The notes under the pieces: model-generated | Seen by the model: the letters and a program-made list of their open reading frames with translations, nothing else | Told to the model about the DNA's origin: nothing | Databases searched by the model: none | Translations under genes and position numbers: made by a program | DNA from: Chionis minor | Taxonomy: Eukaryota > Chordata > Aves > Charadriiformes > Chionididae | Direction of reading: 5' to 3' | Assembly: GCA_013398295.1 (NCBI GenBank) | Contig: VZSF01007316.1 | Coordinates: 144,319-208,318 of the forward strand | DNA length: 64,000 nt | In this document: positions 26,817-39,300 of the stretch, one piece after another | How the letters are laid out: the number at the start of each line of letters is the position of its first letter | How positions within the stretch are numbered: position 1 is the first letter of the stretch

Positions 26817-26850
26817 TACCCCAGACATAACCGGGGTTATGCCTGGGGTA
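26817..26850. repeat. Near-perfect 34-bp palindrome, 16-bp arms, 2-nt centre
   Basis: The left arm 26817-26832 (TACCCCAGACATAACC) is the reverse complement of 26835-26850 (GGTTATGCCTGGGGTA) at 15 of 16 positions. The exception is A.C at 26825/26842, which becomes a G.T-type wobble if the minus strand is transcribed. Only GG separates the arms. The arms are GC-rich compared with the flanks. No known element is recognised. Confidence 0.92.
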
Positions 26851-29800
26851 TATAGGCACAGCAAACTAATCCAGCCAAAGTACAGCCCTATGTGGTGCAC
26901 TGAAGTAGGCCTGTGAGAGGAAAATGGTGTGCAATCATGTCATTTTAGATCAGAACTCCATAGGTTACAAAAGTAGAAGGGCCCACTTAATCATCTACCC
27001 TGACAGCCTTTATAGTAATAGGCTGTGAGAATGGCCCAGAATGAATTCTCCTTTCATAATGCATAAGTACCGAGGAACAGAATTAAAAATGTGGAGGCAA
27101 CTTTCATTCTGACAGTCCAAAATGTTGAGTTACTCTTTTTGCAATGTAGATCTTTTTCAAGAGAGGAAGAAGGGTACAACAGTTTCATGTTTAATTCCTA
27201 GTTGTTGTTTTTCCAAAGCAATCAGAAACTCCATCAGAATAATCTATAAATATCCTCCTGATCCAATTTCCTTCCCTCTGGGGTGTGTAAAATACTGGCT
27301 TTGTAGTGTGCCAATGAAGTGACCATGTTGTCTTACTACAGTAGGTGCCAAGGAAGGGCGGTCATGGACGGACTGCCACCACAGATGAAGGTATGTCATT
27401 TATGGGGCAGTGAAGTAGGCTGGGGGTTGGGATATGGGGCCATGTTTACAGCTGGGAAAGAGGGGGCTGGGACAGAAGCAGATAGGGGGATTTATTACAC
27501 ATTATTCTCTACATGCCATAGTCACTGTGTTCTCAGTCAGCGGCATGTGTTCCTTGGAGCAATGCCCACCTCCATTACTATTTCGCTATTTTATTTACTT
27601 ATAGACTAAGTACTGTTTCTAAGTCGCTTACCCATTTTAGTGCTAAACACCTACACAAGTATATCATTTACAAGTGCCATGTCTCAGTTAGCTTCACCTA
27701 AGGAGGTATCTGATAGACAGATTGTTTCCCTGTTGATAGTTTGTAGCTAACAAGCAGTAAAACTTGGCAATCTCTCCATATGTATTAAATATCAAAACTC
27801 TGTGTCAGTGTCTGGTCAAAATAGGGTGGCTCGAGCACTCAGCAAATAGCAGAAGGAATCCTTTCTGCTTTTCACATCAGCTGAAAGAGCAGATCTGCTG
27901 AGGTTCCTTCAACTGAAGGCAACACTTGGCAAGCACGCAAAACAGAACGACTGCCTCCGCTGCCTTCCCATGCCATCACTGCCCTCCCTGCCCCAGGTGC
28001 CAGGCTACATGTCACACAATGTGTGCACTGAGCCCCAGGTTTGGTCAGTCACACAGCCCTCTTCCCGCACTCCCGAGGGGGCTAGTTGCCACAGGCAGTG
28101 TTTTTACCTCTAGGTCTAAGGCTTTCTATAGTGTCATACATAGCAAGTATGGTGACAATATCAAAAGCTTGCAATTGTGGGCCAAACCCTGCTCTCAGGC
28201 TTACTTGAATACAGCTGGAATTGAGTAGTTAGACATTTTTCAGATCTGAGAATATGCACAATCTATTTCCCTCATCCGAATGTCTCATCTTTTAATCCAA
28301 TCAGCCAAGAAATTTGATCCTAACTGCATAGATTTGATTTGCAAAATCAAATGGAAATGGCCAGCCATAAACCCTGTAGTACTTCAAATATCATTTTACC
28401 CACAGTCATCATGCAGTTAATGCTGTGAAAGTAACAGTGTTTTGCTTGGGGGATGGGCTAAAGCCCTGCCTGAACATTACTTACCTAAGAAGGGAAGAGA
28501 TCTTTCTTATTGCTGCTATTAATCTGACAGCAGAGCTGGAGGGACCAATTCAAATTTAAGAGCTAAATTTAATCTGAAATGATCAATACCCTGGAACTTG
28601 CCATGTCCCAATAGATTAAGCCAAATAGCAGCATCATGTATTCTGAGCTCATGTTGCAAACCACTGTGTAGTTACTAATTCTATTAGGGACAGCGTATTT
28701 CCTCCTCCTCACCTGTTTCCAGTGGATAAGTCCATGCAAACAAATTTGACATTCAGTATTCAGAGACTCAATCATTAGCAACATACAGAAAAACCTTGTT
28801 TGGAACCAAGCAAAAATGTATTCCACATCTTTGTAATAAGATAAATCATTTATTTTTTATTCCAAATGGGTAATGCCTTTACCATCAGTAAGTGATTTTT
28901 TAAAGCTAATATTTGTTCCTGACTAACAAATACTTTAATGACAGTGTGCATGACATCACATACTACAAGCTTAGGGTGCCATCCGTCCACACACAGCTTA
29001 TTTCAAGACCAGGGTCTTAGCTGCTTTCCAATCATCACCCTAGCACACATCTAAAAGTCGCTATGTCACTGATGCTGGCAGCTCATCTTAGCACAATAAA
29101 TGAAAATGAGCTTGTGGATTCCGAGCAATGTGACAACCAGTTCAGATGAAGCTTTTTCTAGGGGTTAGATTTATTTTTTTTCTATGTTACAGGGTTTCTT
29201 TTGTAACCCTGGATTCTTCCTGTATGGCACCTGGTATGGATTGACTGAATTATGTAAGGACAGGCTAATTTTTTGGTGTTAGTGGCCTAATAAGGCTAGA
29301 AGGTGAGAGCAAGCTTGGTACTATGATATTCCATGGCATCGTTGCACTCTTGGCCCCATGGAATCAGATAATTTGTAAAAGTGTGGATATTTTTCTCCGG
29401 TTTCATCTCATCTTGGTGCTTGCCTTGTCTCAGGTCTTGCTCTAGACATGACTTTCACCATAACTTTACTCAATCCAAAGAAAAACTGTATTTTATCCTA
29501 TGAGTAAATGAAACCTGAATGCCTGCTAAAGAAAACTCAGAGGATAAAGGAATAAAGCTGAAACTTAGCTCTCAGGCTTAGTATTTCAAAAATGAAATAG
29601 CAATATGGCAGTTTTCTGTGCAGTTGTGGCTGTGTTTTAGTAAACTCACAAAACATTTAGATTCTAAAGAGACAGGCACTGTGATGCTGGTATTGTTTAC
29701 AGAGCCATCAGACCTTGGGAGAATCATGTATCAGGAGTTATTACAATCTGGTGACCTATTATTCATTTTATTGCTTAGCTAGAAACAGGACCAGATCAAG

Positions 29801-30061
29801 TAACACTGGCATCGGTGGTATTTAAAGACAAGTTTTGGTGAAAAGGGATAGTTTTAACTATGTACTTTTCTGAATCAGAGCCATAGGCTTACACCCTTAC
29901 CCTGTTGAAATCAAAGATTTAATTTGAATTCTGTGAGAGAAAAATAAGTATGCACTCTGAACTGAGATACGTGAAAACTTACTCCACTGAATTGAATTGG
30001 GTTTCGGCACTTCCAGAATGTTGGAAACTTGTCAAAAGTTTCAGGGTCAGTGTACCTACAT

Positions 30062-30097
30062 TCATATTCAAAATCATATTCAAATTCATATTCAAAA
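30062..30097. repeat. 12-bp tandem repeat, three units
   Basis: Three consecutive units beginning TCATATTCAAA. The middle unit ends in T and the outer two end in A. A small minisatellite. Confidence 0.9.
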
Positions 30098-33000
30098 TAT
30101 CAAAAAAAATTAAATGACGTGCAAAATATCCAGATATATCTCTAGACACACAGAAAAGCAATAGTTCTTGTCTGACTCTACATTGAATGCAAAGTGGAGT
30201 AAATATATCTGAATACATTTATGTGTAAATGCATAACAAACATAATTACTATAATTTTAAAGGTCCGGATTATCACATTTTAATGTAAATCTGCATTGGA
30301 ACAAGGAATTTTAGCATGAAAACAAGGTTGAATGTGTGAAGAGAAAACTGAGCCCCAGCCCTATGTTAAACTTCACTCTCTACTTAACATCCAGTTGCTG
30401 GGCCAACTGCAGTAGCAAATGGTTGGCTTGAAGCCCTCTTTTGCTTCTCTTTGTTTTGATATGACTGACATTGCACTCTGTTAAAAGTTCTTCCTCTTTG
30501 AATAGCTGGTTTGGAGACTGTTTACAAGTCTTTAAAGACACCCTAAAAAAGAGACGGGGAAAGCCTGAATATAAGGACCACCTGTTGTCTGTAGTACAGT
30601 GAGTTTCTCCCTCAAAAAACCCAGAACATTTTCCTTGGAACAGTTGCCTCAGTATGTGCTGGGTTTTTTTACATGAAGGGTGTCCAGTTCTGAACACTGT
30701 CACCCATCACAGATGGAAGCCATTTAATTATTCTATAGAGCAAGAAAAACACATTTCTGCTCTGCTTTGTGACTGGCATTACCACCAGGTTGCCCAGTGA
30801 TAAGTGTCCAGCAAGAGCTAAATTCTTCTTTTTGATTTATAAACGAACATGCCCTTCCACTTCAAGATGTTATTTTGCTATCCCACTATCAGTCTCAGAA
30901 GACGTAACATTCATTAATCAGAGCATCCAGTTCCCAGCCTCTTCTTGCTTCATTTGAAGTCAATACCACAATTGTCTTAGTGTGCAATGTCAGAGTGAAA
31001 TTTGCCCCCGTCCTGCTAATACCTCAAAAACATCGCCTCTTGGCTTTTTACATTTGCAGCACAAATAAGAGCAGAGGCAGGTACACACCAAGTGACCTCC
31101 TTCTTCAGCATCTCTCAAAACCTTAACAGCAATGTAAATCCAAACTGTCTTTCTGCTGAACAGTTCTGAGAGATACTCTGCCTTTCTGATTCATGGCCCG
31201 TCCTTGAGTTTTCAACAGAGTACCATTCTGCACTTGGTCTTGTGTATCGTTACTAATCACCCAGTTTCCTAATCTGACTAAACACCTGTTTCTGTGAATC
31301 TGTATTTCTACATCACATAATGCACAACTGTTCAGAGATACTATGGTTATCCCACAAAGAAGCAGAGTTCATTAGCGCACGCAGAGTACCCGGCTATTAT
31401 TGCTGACGGAGCAATACAATGCCATATAAACATAACCATAACCTGATCAAATGATCAAATATCATTCTGTTGCCGTCAATGGCAAAAAGCACCTTACCAA
31501 ACCAAATAAGGCCAGGATCTCAACATAAATATATTTGAGCCATTTAAGTGGGAGGCAAGCATGCAAAGTCTTTTTCTAAAGCAAAATCACTACCTCAGTG
31601 ATATTTAATGATTTTTCAGGGTCGTCAAGAGAACTCTAGCCCTCAGGACTCTGAGAAATACCACAAAGAGATGTAAGCGTAAGCATAAAGCTTTAAGGAA
31701 GTTTTAACTAGTGCATGAATCAGTATTTTGCACACAGGAGAGCTTCCCATTGAGCATTTAAATACAGAGATTTAGTTCCCTAAATATAAATAGCCACTAC
31801 TGAAAAAATGGGTTAATAACAACATAAGTCTGGAAAAGTATTTGAACGCCGGTACTTTTTTTTGCAGTCTATGGTGTGCCACTCAGTGCTTTTAGCCCCA
31901 CATGAAACTAGAACTCTGTTTCCATAAAGAATGCAGAGAGCCTGCTACAACTTTTGTCTGCGTCTGCCAGAAAATTCTGACTGAGAGATTTAATGGCTGA
32001 CGGTTCTGCATATGTTTCTGTCAATGTGATCCTCGGCTCCAACTGTGTCCTACAGAGAGATGCTTGAACACATGAGAGCTACAGCTGAGCCACACAATGA
32101 CAAAGGCAAAGCTGACACAGCGGTCCAGTTTTAGAACAGAGACAATATCTTAATTCATCACGTGCAATGAAAATGTGCTGCTTGAATAGAATGCCACGAT
32201 TCATAGCTGGATTGTCTTCATGGATGTTTTTTACATAAGACAGCAAATAGATTTGATAGGACTTTCTTAATTATTATCTGTCAATTTATTCTAAGGATTC
32301 TATTGCATGAGTTCACAACTGGAAATCTGGTACAACTTGGGTTATTGCATTATTTGTTTACCTGCTGCGTATCTCAGCCAAAATTTCTCTGTTTTTCTAT
32401 ATATGGAAGATTCTCATCTCATTAATAGTTAAGCATACATTAAGGATTACTTCCAATGTTCTGTAAGGTTTTAAGAAAGATACGCATCATATTTTTTGTG
32501 TTCACTCATTCCTTTCAAAGGTGAGGGCTTACAAACACAGGCCTCCGCACAAAAGACTTGATAGTTTCATGAACCATACAACAAAGCCAATCAAGTTTAT
32601 AAAATCTGAGTCAAAATTGGGCAAACTCAACAGTTTGGGCTGAGATTTTGTTTGTGTTTCGAATCAAAACCTGGCTCACAAACTCCCAATAAATAAATTC
32701 AGCTGTCACACCATTCTGATCTCACTGCCTACTGATAATGCAAAGAGAAACATGTTCTTGGGCAGAGCAGGTGTTAGAAAAAAAGCAGCCAGTCTGAGCC
32801 CCAAGCCCAATACACGGTTGCGTCCCGCTGGGTTAAGTTACGAAGAAATCCAAACCATTCGGTGTGTGGGTGAAAGGAGGGAGAGGCCCATGCCTTTCTT
32901 TCTCCTTAGGCTCCTCGTGAGTCTAACTAACACTGCCCCTCCTCTTTGAATATGGTTATCAGCAAATCTGACTCTGAACAGCAACTAAGGGATATTTGTG

Positions 33001-33150
33001 ACGACAGCAGCTGCAAAGTTGTTAAAAATACACAAAATTTCATTGCGTGGGTGGAAAGATTGCCCTTGCTGAACAGAGACAGAAATCCTAGCGGCCCAAT
33101 ATTTTTGGCCACAGCTTGCTATATTTTGACACATAGTCTAGGAACCCCAG

Positions 33151-33188
33151 TCCTTGTTGTCCTTGTTGTTCCCCTTGTTATTCCTGTT
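33151..33188. repeat. Short minisatellite, CCTTGTTGT-type units
   Basis: Three to four imperfect 9-12 bp units related to CCTTGTTGT in tandem. Low-complexity expansion. Confidence 0.75.
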
Positions 33189-33335
33189 GAATATCTTTTA
33201 AATGCAATCTTTTAAAATAGAAGTGTGAAACCATTTTTTTTTTCTCTTGAACAAGGCTCTGATGTTCAGAGATGAGAAAAGAGAAATTATTTTCCCACCT
33301 GCTATCAATACAGCAGGCCAAACTGCCTGGGGTAG

Positions 33336-33337
<2 letters not shown>

Positions 33338-33370
<33 letters not shown>
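33338..33370. repeat. Homopolymer A33
   Basis: A pure run of 33 A, the longest homopolymer in the window. It could be the tail of a plus-strand retroposed copy. However, the 400 bp to the left hold no recognisable gene copy, there is no canonical AATAAA just before it, and I see no target-site duplication. The true length may be uncertain because of slippage. Confidence 0.85.
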
Positions 33371-33371
<1 letters not shown>

Positions 33372-36300
33372 CATTCCACAACTCCACATGGATTCCAGTG
33401 GATTGCTTAGTAGAGCCAAGATTTGCAGCTTTCAGCTGCTCCTGTGGGTTTGTGTGGCAAAGTGCACAGAAAATGCCATGCCAACCATTCCTTCAGAGCA
33501 GATGGGGAAAAGCATATTTACCAATCATCACAGAAACTGTTATATGTGTTTAAATACTCTCTATAAAAACAATTTGCTTTTCAGCCATTTATTGAACAGC
33601 TACTAAGTAGGACCTCTGCTCAGCAGTACATGACTACACATACAAGTTTTTGCTTTCTTTCCAAGGTCCAGTTGGACAATGAATGGGAATGACCACAACA
33701 CACTCCCACTGTAAATGTGACTCCTAGCAGCCTTTCTGACACCTAAAATTGTCTAGGATTTTGTGGTTCTGTATTTCTGAAAATAAGGTTGCTAATTACA
33801 ACTAATGCAGAACATAATATCAAAAACTGGACATTTTTCAGCTTAGCCTAGCTTTTTGCCAAAATGATACATTACCTATAGAAATGCAATCAGACCAAAC
33901 TAAGAGATATATCAGGTATAACTATCATGACTCCAAGCTTTACTTTGCTTTCTAGCCAGACATCCAAGTTTTTTAACCTAATCTTGAAAAAGGTCTGAGT
34001 TCTTTGGCCTCTCCAGAGGCTTCTGAAAGCATCTAAACAATTTTTTAAAAAAATGTATTCTAAGACTGAAATCACCCTTTTTATAGCTGAAGGCAGATAA
34101 TACTTGAAAATACTTGTTCATTTGACAGCTATTTTCCATTGTTCTAAGCCAAAGGGAACAACGGTATGATTTCTTCCACGTGTAGTGAAGAAACAGTAAA
34201 TAAGTAGCCCTGCATCCTCTTGAAATCTCTGTTGCCCTCTGCAATTATCTATATTATTCATCATAAAATTAATACACAGATAACCTAAAATATCAAACCA
34301 GATAAAGGCAGCCCAGCTCTATAGTTTCACAGTTGCCAGAGGTGGCGGCACTTCAGAATGAATGAGCACTCTGGTGCTTGTCTGCATGTAGTCTCCTTGC
34401 ACATTATTCACTCAATGCTGGTTTTTGTTGGGCTTTTTAACCGAGAAAACCCTCATCACCACTGTTATATTTTTGTCTTCAGCTGAAATCACTGAAAGGG
34501 TTTGAGACAGCAACAGTCCTCTTGCCCTACTAATCAACATGATGTAAAACCTTAGCTCCCACTCATGGCAAGGACTCCTTGCAGCTAGATTATTGTAACT
34601 ACTAATAAGTACCAATAACAACATTGTTAGTTGCGCCACTGATCCTTTTTGTATTTCTCTCCTCTCTGTGTTTGTCTCCAGTTTGAGGAAATTACTTCCT
34701 GAGTGAGTTTAAAACAATAATTTCTTCTTGCTCTTTCATAAAGGGGATGGAACTCTGTATTTATTTCAGCTATTTGCCTTTTCATTCATTTATTGTATTG
34801 TCTGCAGTGTGTTCACTTTACACTGCAAAACTTCTTGATGTTTCTTAAACGTTCTCTTTAAAGCAATAAATAAAAATAGCTTAAGACACCATATGGTGTC
34901 CTCAAGAAATGGTGTCATTTGTTTACTGCTAAGAATCATGAAGGCAGCTGCATGCAGTCCAGGATTGCACTGATTATTATGCCATGGTATCATAAGAATG
35001 TTTTCCCTATTTGTAGCTGCAGATATATTAGAGCTATCAGTCAGAATGGAAATGTCTGCATGAAAAGTCTGATGAGTGAAATAGATACTGGCACCTAAAA
35101 ACTTGACACCTAAAATTGTAAGAGAAGCTGTGATAGAGCAAGTCACAGAAATAATCCATTTCTTATGAAAGAAAAGAACCTAAAACGCAGGAAGACAATT
35201 TGCCCCAGGAGGAGCAGAACTGCAAAGATATGGTTTCCTGTAGATTTGTAACCTTTATCCCAATCTCTCTCCCTGCTGCTTACCTCATTATAATCATTAC
35301 AGCTTCTTCTGTCTCCCTTTGAAACCTCCACTAGGAGAGAGACAGCATGAGCTGTGGCTTGTTAGCAGCTACATTTGCAGTCATTGGCCACGGTGTTATT
35401 CTTAAATAGAAAGTAAGGCAGCTGAGCTCATCTTCAGTGAGAGCTCTTACTTGGTCTTCCCCTATTCACAAAACTTCTAGGAGCTTAATTCTCTCTGAGA
35501 TTTAGTTACCTTTCAGACTTATTTGAAATCACTATTAGGGTGAGGAATAGATACCTCAGCAGACAAACAGCTTGACCACATAAGCCACATTTAGGAAATC
35601 GGGCTAAGCAATGCTACTTTTTTCTTGGCTAGACAGCTATGGCACTGTTAAACTGGAATGGTTCAGGAGTGAAACTTTCCAAAAACTATTCCACTAGTCA
35701 TCTAGCATGTAGCTACTGTATTTTGACAAGTACAAATGTAAGTACTGGTCTAAGGCATTTAATTTATTCATATAAGCAGAGCCAGAAAGTACCAGAACCT
35801 CAACAGGAATCTTAAAGAAGTGACAGTCTCTTGCCTGAGCACAATAGCACAGGATAAGATAAGGTTGAATAATACAGTAGATAGAAGTGGATGGTACCCC
35901 AGGTCACCAGTAGAACTGAAAGCCTCCACAAAAGAAGTGAGAGCGACTCAACTTCTTCTAATTTTCCAATGAGAATAACAGAGGACATGCACAAGCTGGA
36001 TGGACTGATGGTAGAACCAAGCATATTCCACACCACATTTTAAGGAAATGGCATATGCTACTCTTCTGATATAACTTGACATTCACCACTCTTCTTGTAG
36101 CCAGCAAGAACTCCACTTGTTAAAGTAGTGTCATGCCCTAGAACAAGAGAGATCAATTTGAAGTCATAGTCATGGCCCAGAAGCAGCTGAGGTTGTGCAC
36201 TGACTCTGAAAAGTAGTTTACGTTACTTAAGGTTGAGATACATATCTTTTATCAGTTTCATTTCACTATCATTCTCTTTCCATTCTCAAAAGAGAGCAGA

Positions 36301-39300
36301 AGTTTATTTTAATGCCAAAATTTGGTCAAAGATAGTAGGAAGTGATTTGTCAGATGTAAGTAACTGAACAATATACACAGGCTCAAAAGTAATTGTAGGA
36401 GCAGACCACCATATGGAGCGGAGACAGTTGTGGAAATGAGTGTTGAAAGAGGCGGAATCCAAAAGCCTCCCGATGAAAGACAGACTGAAGCCAGGAAACT
36501 ATAGGACTTTGAAAAATGAGAAGACATAGAAACTGGAGGAAGGACAAGCTGAAACATCGGGGAGGCATGAAGAGTAGTCTGAAAGATATGAAATTACTGT
36601 GACATGAAGATTAATTTAGTGCCAAGGAGCTGGAGATACTTAAAGAGAGAAGTGCAAGTCGTCTTATGTATCACACAGTTTATAGCATGGGAGACTGAGT
36701 TTTAGACAAAGACCATGACAGGTATGCAGAAAGCGTAAATTGTGGGAAATTATTGTTGGTATTGTTTTGCATCACAAAATATTTTATTAGAATTGGGTTT
36801 AAAATATATACATACACATATATGTAGAGGATAATTCTTAATAGATTAAATATGACTGTACTCTCCCAAAGAAAACTTTGTCAACCTAAATATATGACCT
36901 TTACAAGATACACAGAACATGAGTGCAAAAGCTATGCTTCCCCAATGTGTCATCTCAACTTCTAACAGTCTGCAGTTTAAAGAAATTCTGAAAGAGGTTA
37001 GACAAAGATTGTTGTATTTTGTCACAGACAACTTTACTTCCACAAGTCTGTCAAATTAAGTTCCTTGCTTATAAAAGTCTTTCCTAGCAAATGAATCTAT
37101 AATTTCATGAAGAAATGTACAATTATTTCATGTGATTCATTTAAATATGTTGCTTTTTCATTTAATACCCTTTGATGTGTTGTCAATATTAATAAACAAT
37201 AAATTTCAATTAAAGAAAATATTTTTTAAAGGTTTTATTATGTTCTGTTACTGTTTCTTTTATTATTGCACATACTATTCTTAAGTTCTTACTGACTGAA
37301 CTGGGGTAACATTTGCAATTTCAATAGCTCTCATGACTTGGGGAAACATACTTTCAAGAATACTTTTTTCTTGCTTTCAGAAGTACATTACTTCAGAATA
37401 GAGAAAACTCCATTATGAGAATCAAATTTTCTAGACATGGAAAATTGTTTGCAAGAAAAGAAAAGTGAACATTTTCAAACATTTATAATGTTCCTTTTTA
37501 TGTCTAGAATCCAGCTGTAGTAACTTAGAAGTGAGAACAGCACAATAACCTGAGCATGGAAGGCAAAGAGGTGTTAGGACCATACTCCCCTGCATGCATA
37601 GAATGCCTAGATATCATGGAGAGTAAGAATATGGAAAAAAAACCCCAACAGCTTCTCAAGGGATGCTCAAGAGACAGTTGCAGCTATAAAACCAGATGGA
37701 GGGCAGAATCTGAAAGTCAATTGCTTTGAAAAGGAAATTCAAGCCCTGTGAACAGAAGGGGTCAATCAAGGATACGGTGACAGTAAAGCACCTAATCTAA
37801 TCCAAAGACATTACCCCAGTTCCAGCAAATTCCAGAAAAATGCACAGGTATGGATTAACAAAGAATAAACAGAAAGCAATAACATATATTTTATGACTGA
37901 GCTCACCGAACTCAGTAACAGAAATTCCTTTTACTTTGTGGCAATGCCCTAAGCTTTAAAAGGGATGACTTGGCTCCTTTCACAAATAAAGGCAATGGTG
38001 GAATTGGGAAGCATTCGTTATTTCTTCTTCTGAAAAGACCAGAAATCTACACAAGAACAAAAAGAACATTACTGAAAGATTTTAATTTTTAATTTTGAAA
38101 AATATAGGCTAACATGAGAACAAAGGCCCAAATAAAGGATTTTCTACATGGATTTAATTATTTCCATTTATACTAGTTTTTTTGGCAACAACAAGTTGAC
38201 CATTGGAGCCTTACAGCCTAGACTACCAAGATAAGTATCTATATATTGCAGTTCAGTGCCATGGAGAACATACTGTGATGCAGTTAACACTTAGATAGCT
38301 CAGTCCCCATCAGACCTCAGTTACTTTACATAAACGAGCATGAGCGGCTGTGGCAATGAAACGCTTGCTAAGGAAGTTGTTAGGCAAGAGACTGTATCAT
38401 AATAAGGCATACATCCATCTGAGTTCTATTTATGTGGTACAACTGCAAAAGGAGGGTGGCGCTTCATCAAGTTTCTTATCATTGACTGGGGGAACAGCTG
38501 CACCAGGTTCAAACTGAAAGAAACCTGAAAGTGTCACCATCAGTATAAGAGAAATACAGACCCTTATCATAGATATTGGATTTAACTGAAAGCAGGCTTG
38601 ATGGGTGATGAAATGGTGAGCGAACATACATTTTACACCTCCTGCAACTGTATATTATTTTCAAGAAATCTGTTGGTAAAAAATGTGAATTTTTGTCACT
38701 TATTTAGTCAGCTTCATGGCCACTAAAAATCTTAAAGTTATTTTGGGCACACAATTTCTGTACAAATGACCATCTATGATACAAAATAACTCAGACTACA
38801 TACCTACTACATAATGTTCTCCTTCTGTTAGAAACCATATAAGGTTCATTTTTTTAGCGTATAAGTTTCTATCTCTTGTAGGAAGAGTAAATATGCTGTC
38901 AGAACCAGAACAGAGCAGAAATAAATTATAGTCCATATAATTTACTACAAACCAGGTTAGACGTTACATTTAAAGGTCTCTTTTTTCCCCACTGGTTGTC
39001 ATAAATCTTAACTAAGAGCAGTTAGTACTTCATTAATATGTAACGCAGAACAAATGTCACAACTGTCAGAAGTGTAACAGGAGGAAGAATTTGTATCTTC
39101 CTGATTAAGTGTTCCAAACTCTGATTGTTTTATGCCCTCTTCTTAATGTCACTACCAGTGCACCAAGTTCCCTGTTTTCTCCTGCATTGAACTTCTTGTC
39201 TATCCCCAGAGCAGAGACAGTGGAGTAGGGAGGGAGGAAGGGATCGCCTTCAAGTGACTTTTCTTTACATAGGTCAAATCTACTACTCACAATGAATAGT

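Larger units (their letters stand above)
26851..33337. other. Intergenic DNA, no gene recognised
   Basis: No gene is supported. Notable contents are three perfect or near-perfect 12-bp units at 30062-30097 and a CTTGTTGTT-type minisatellite at 33151-33188. Open frames are short and unrecognised. Confidence 0.55.
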
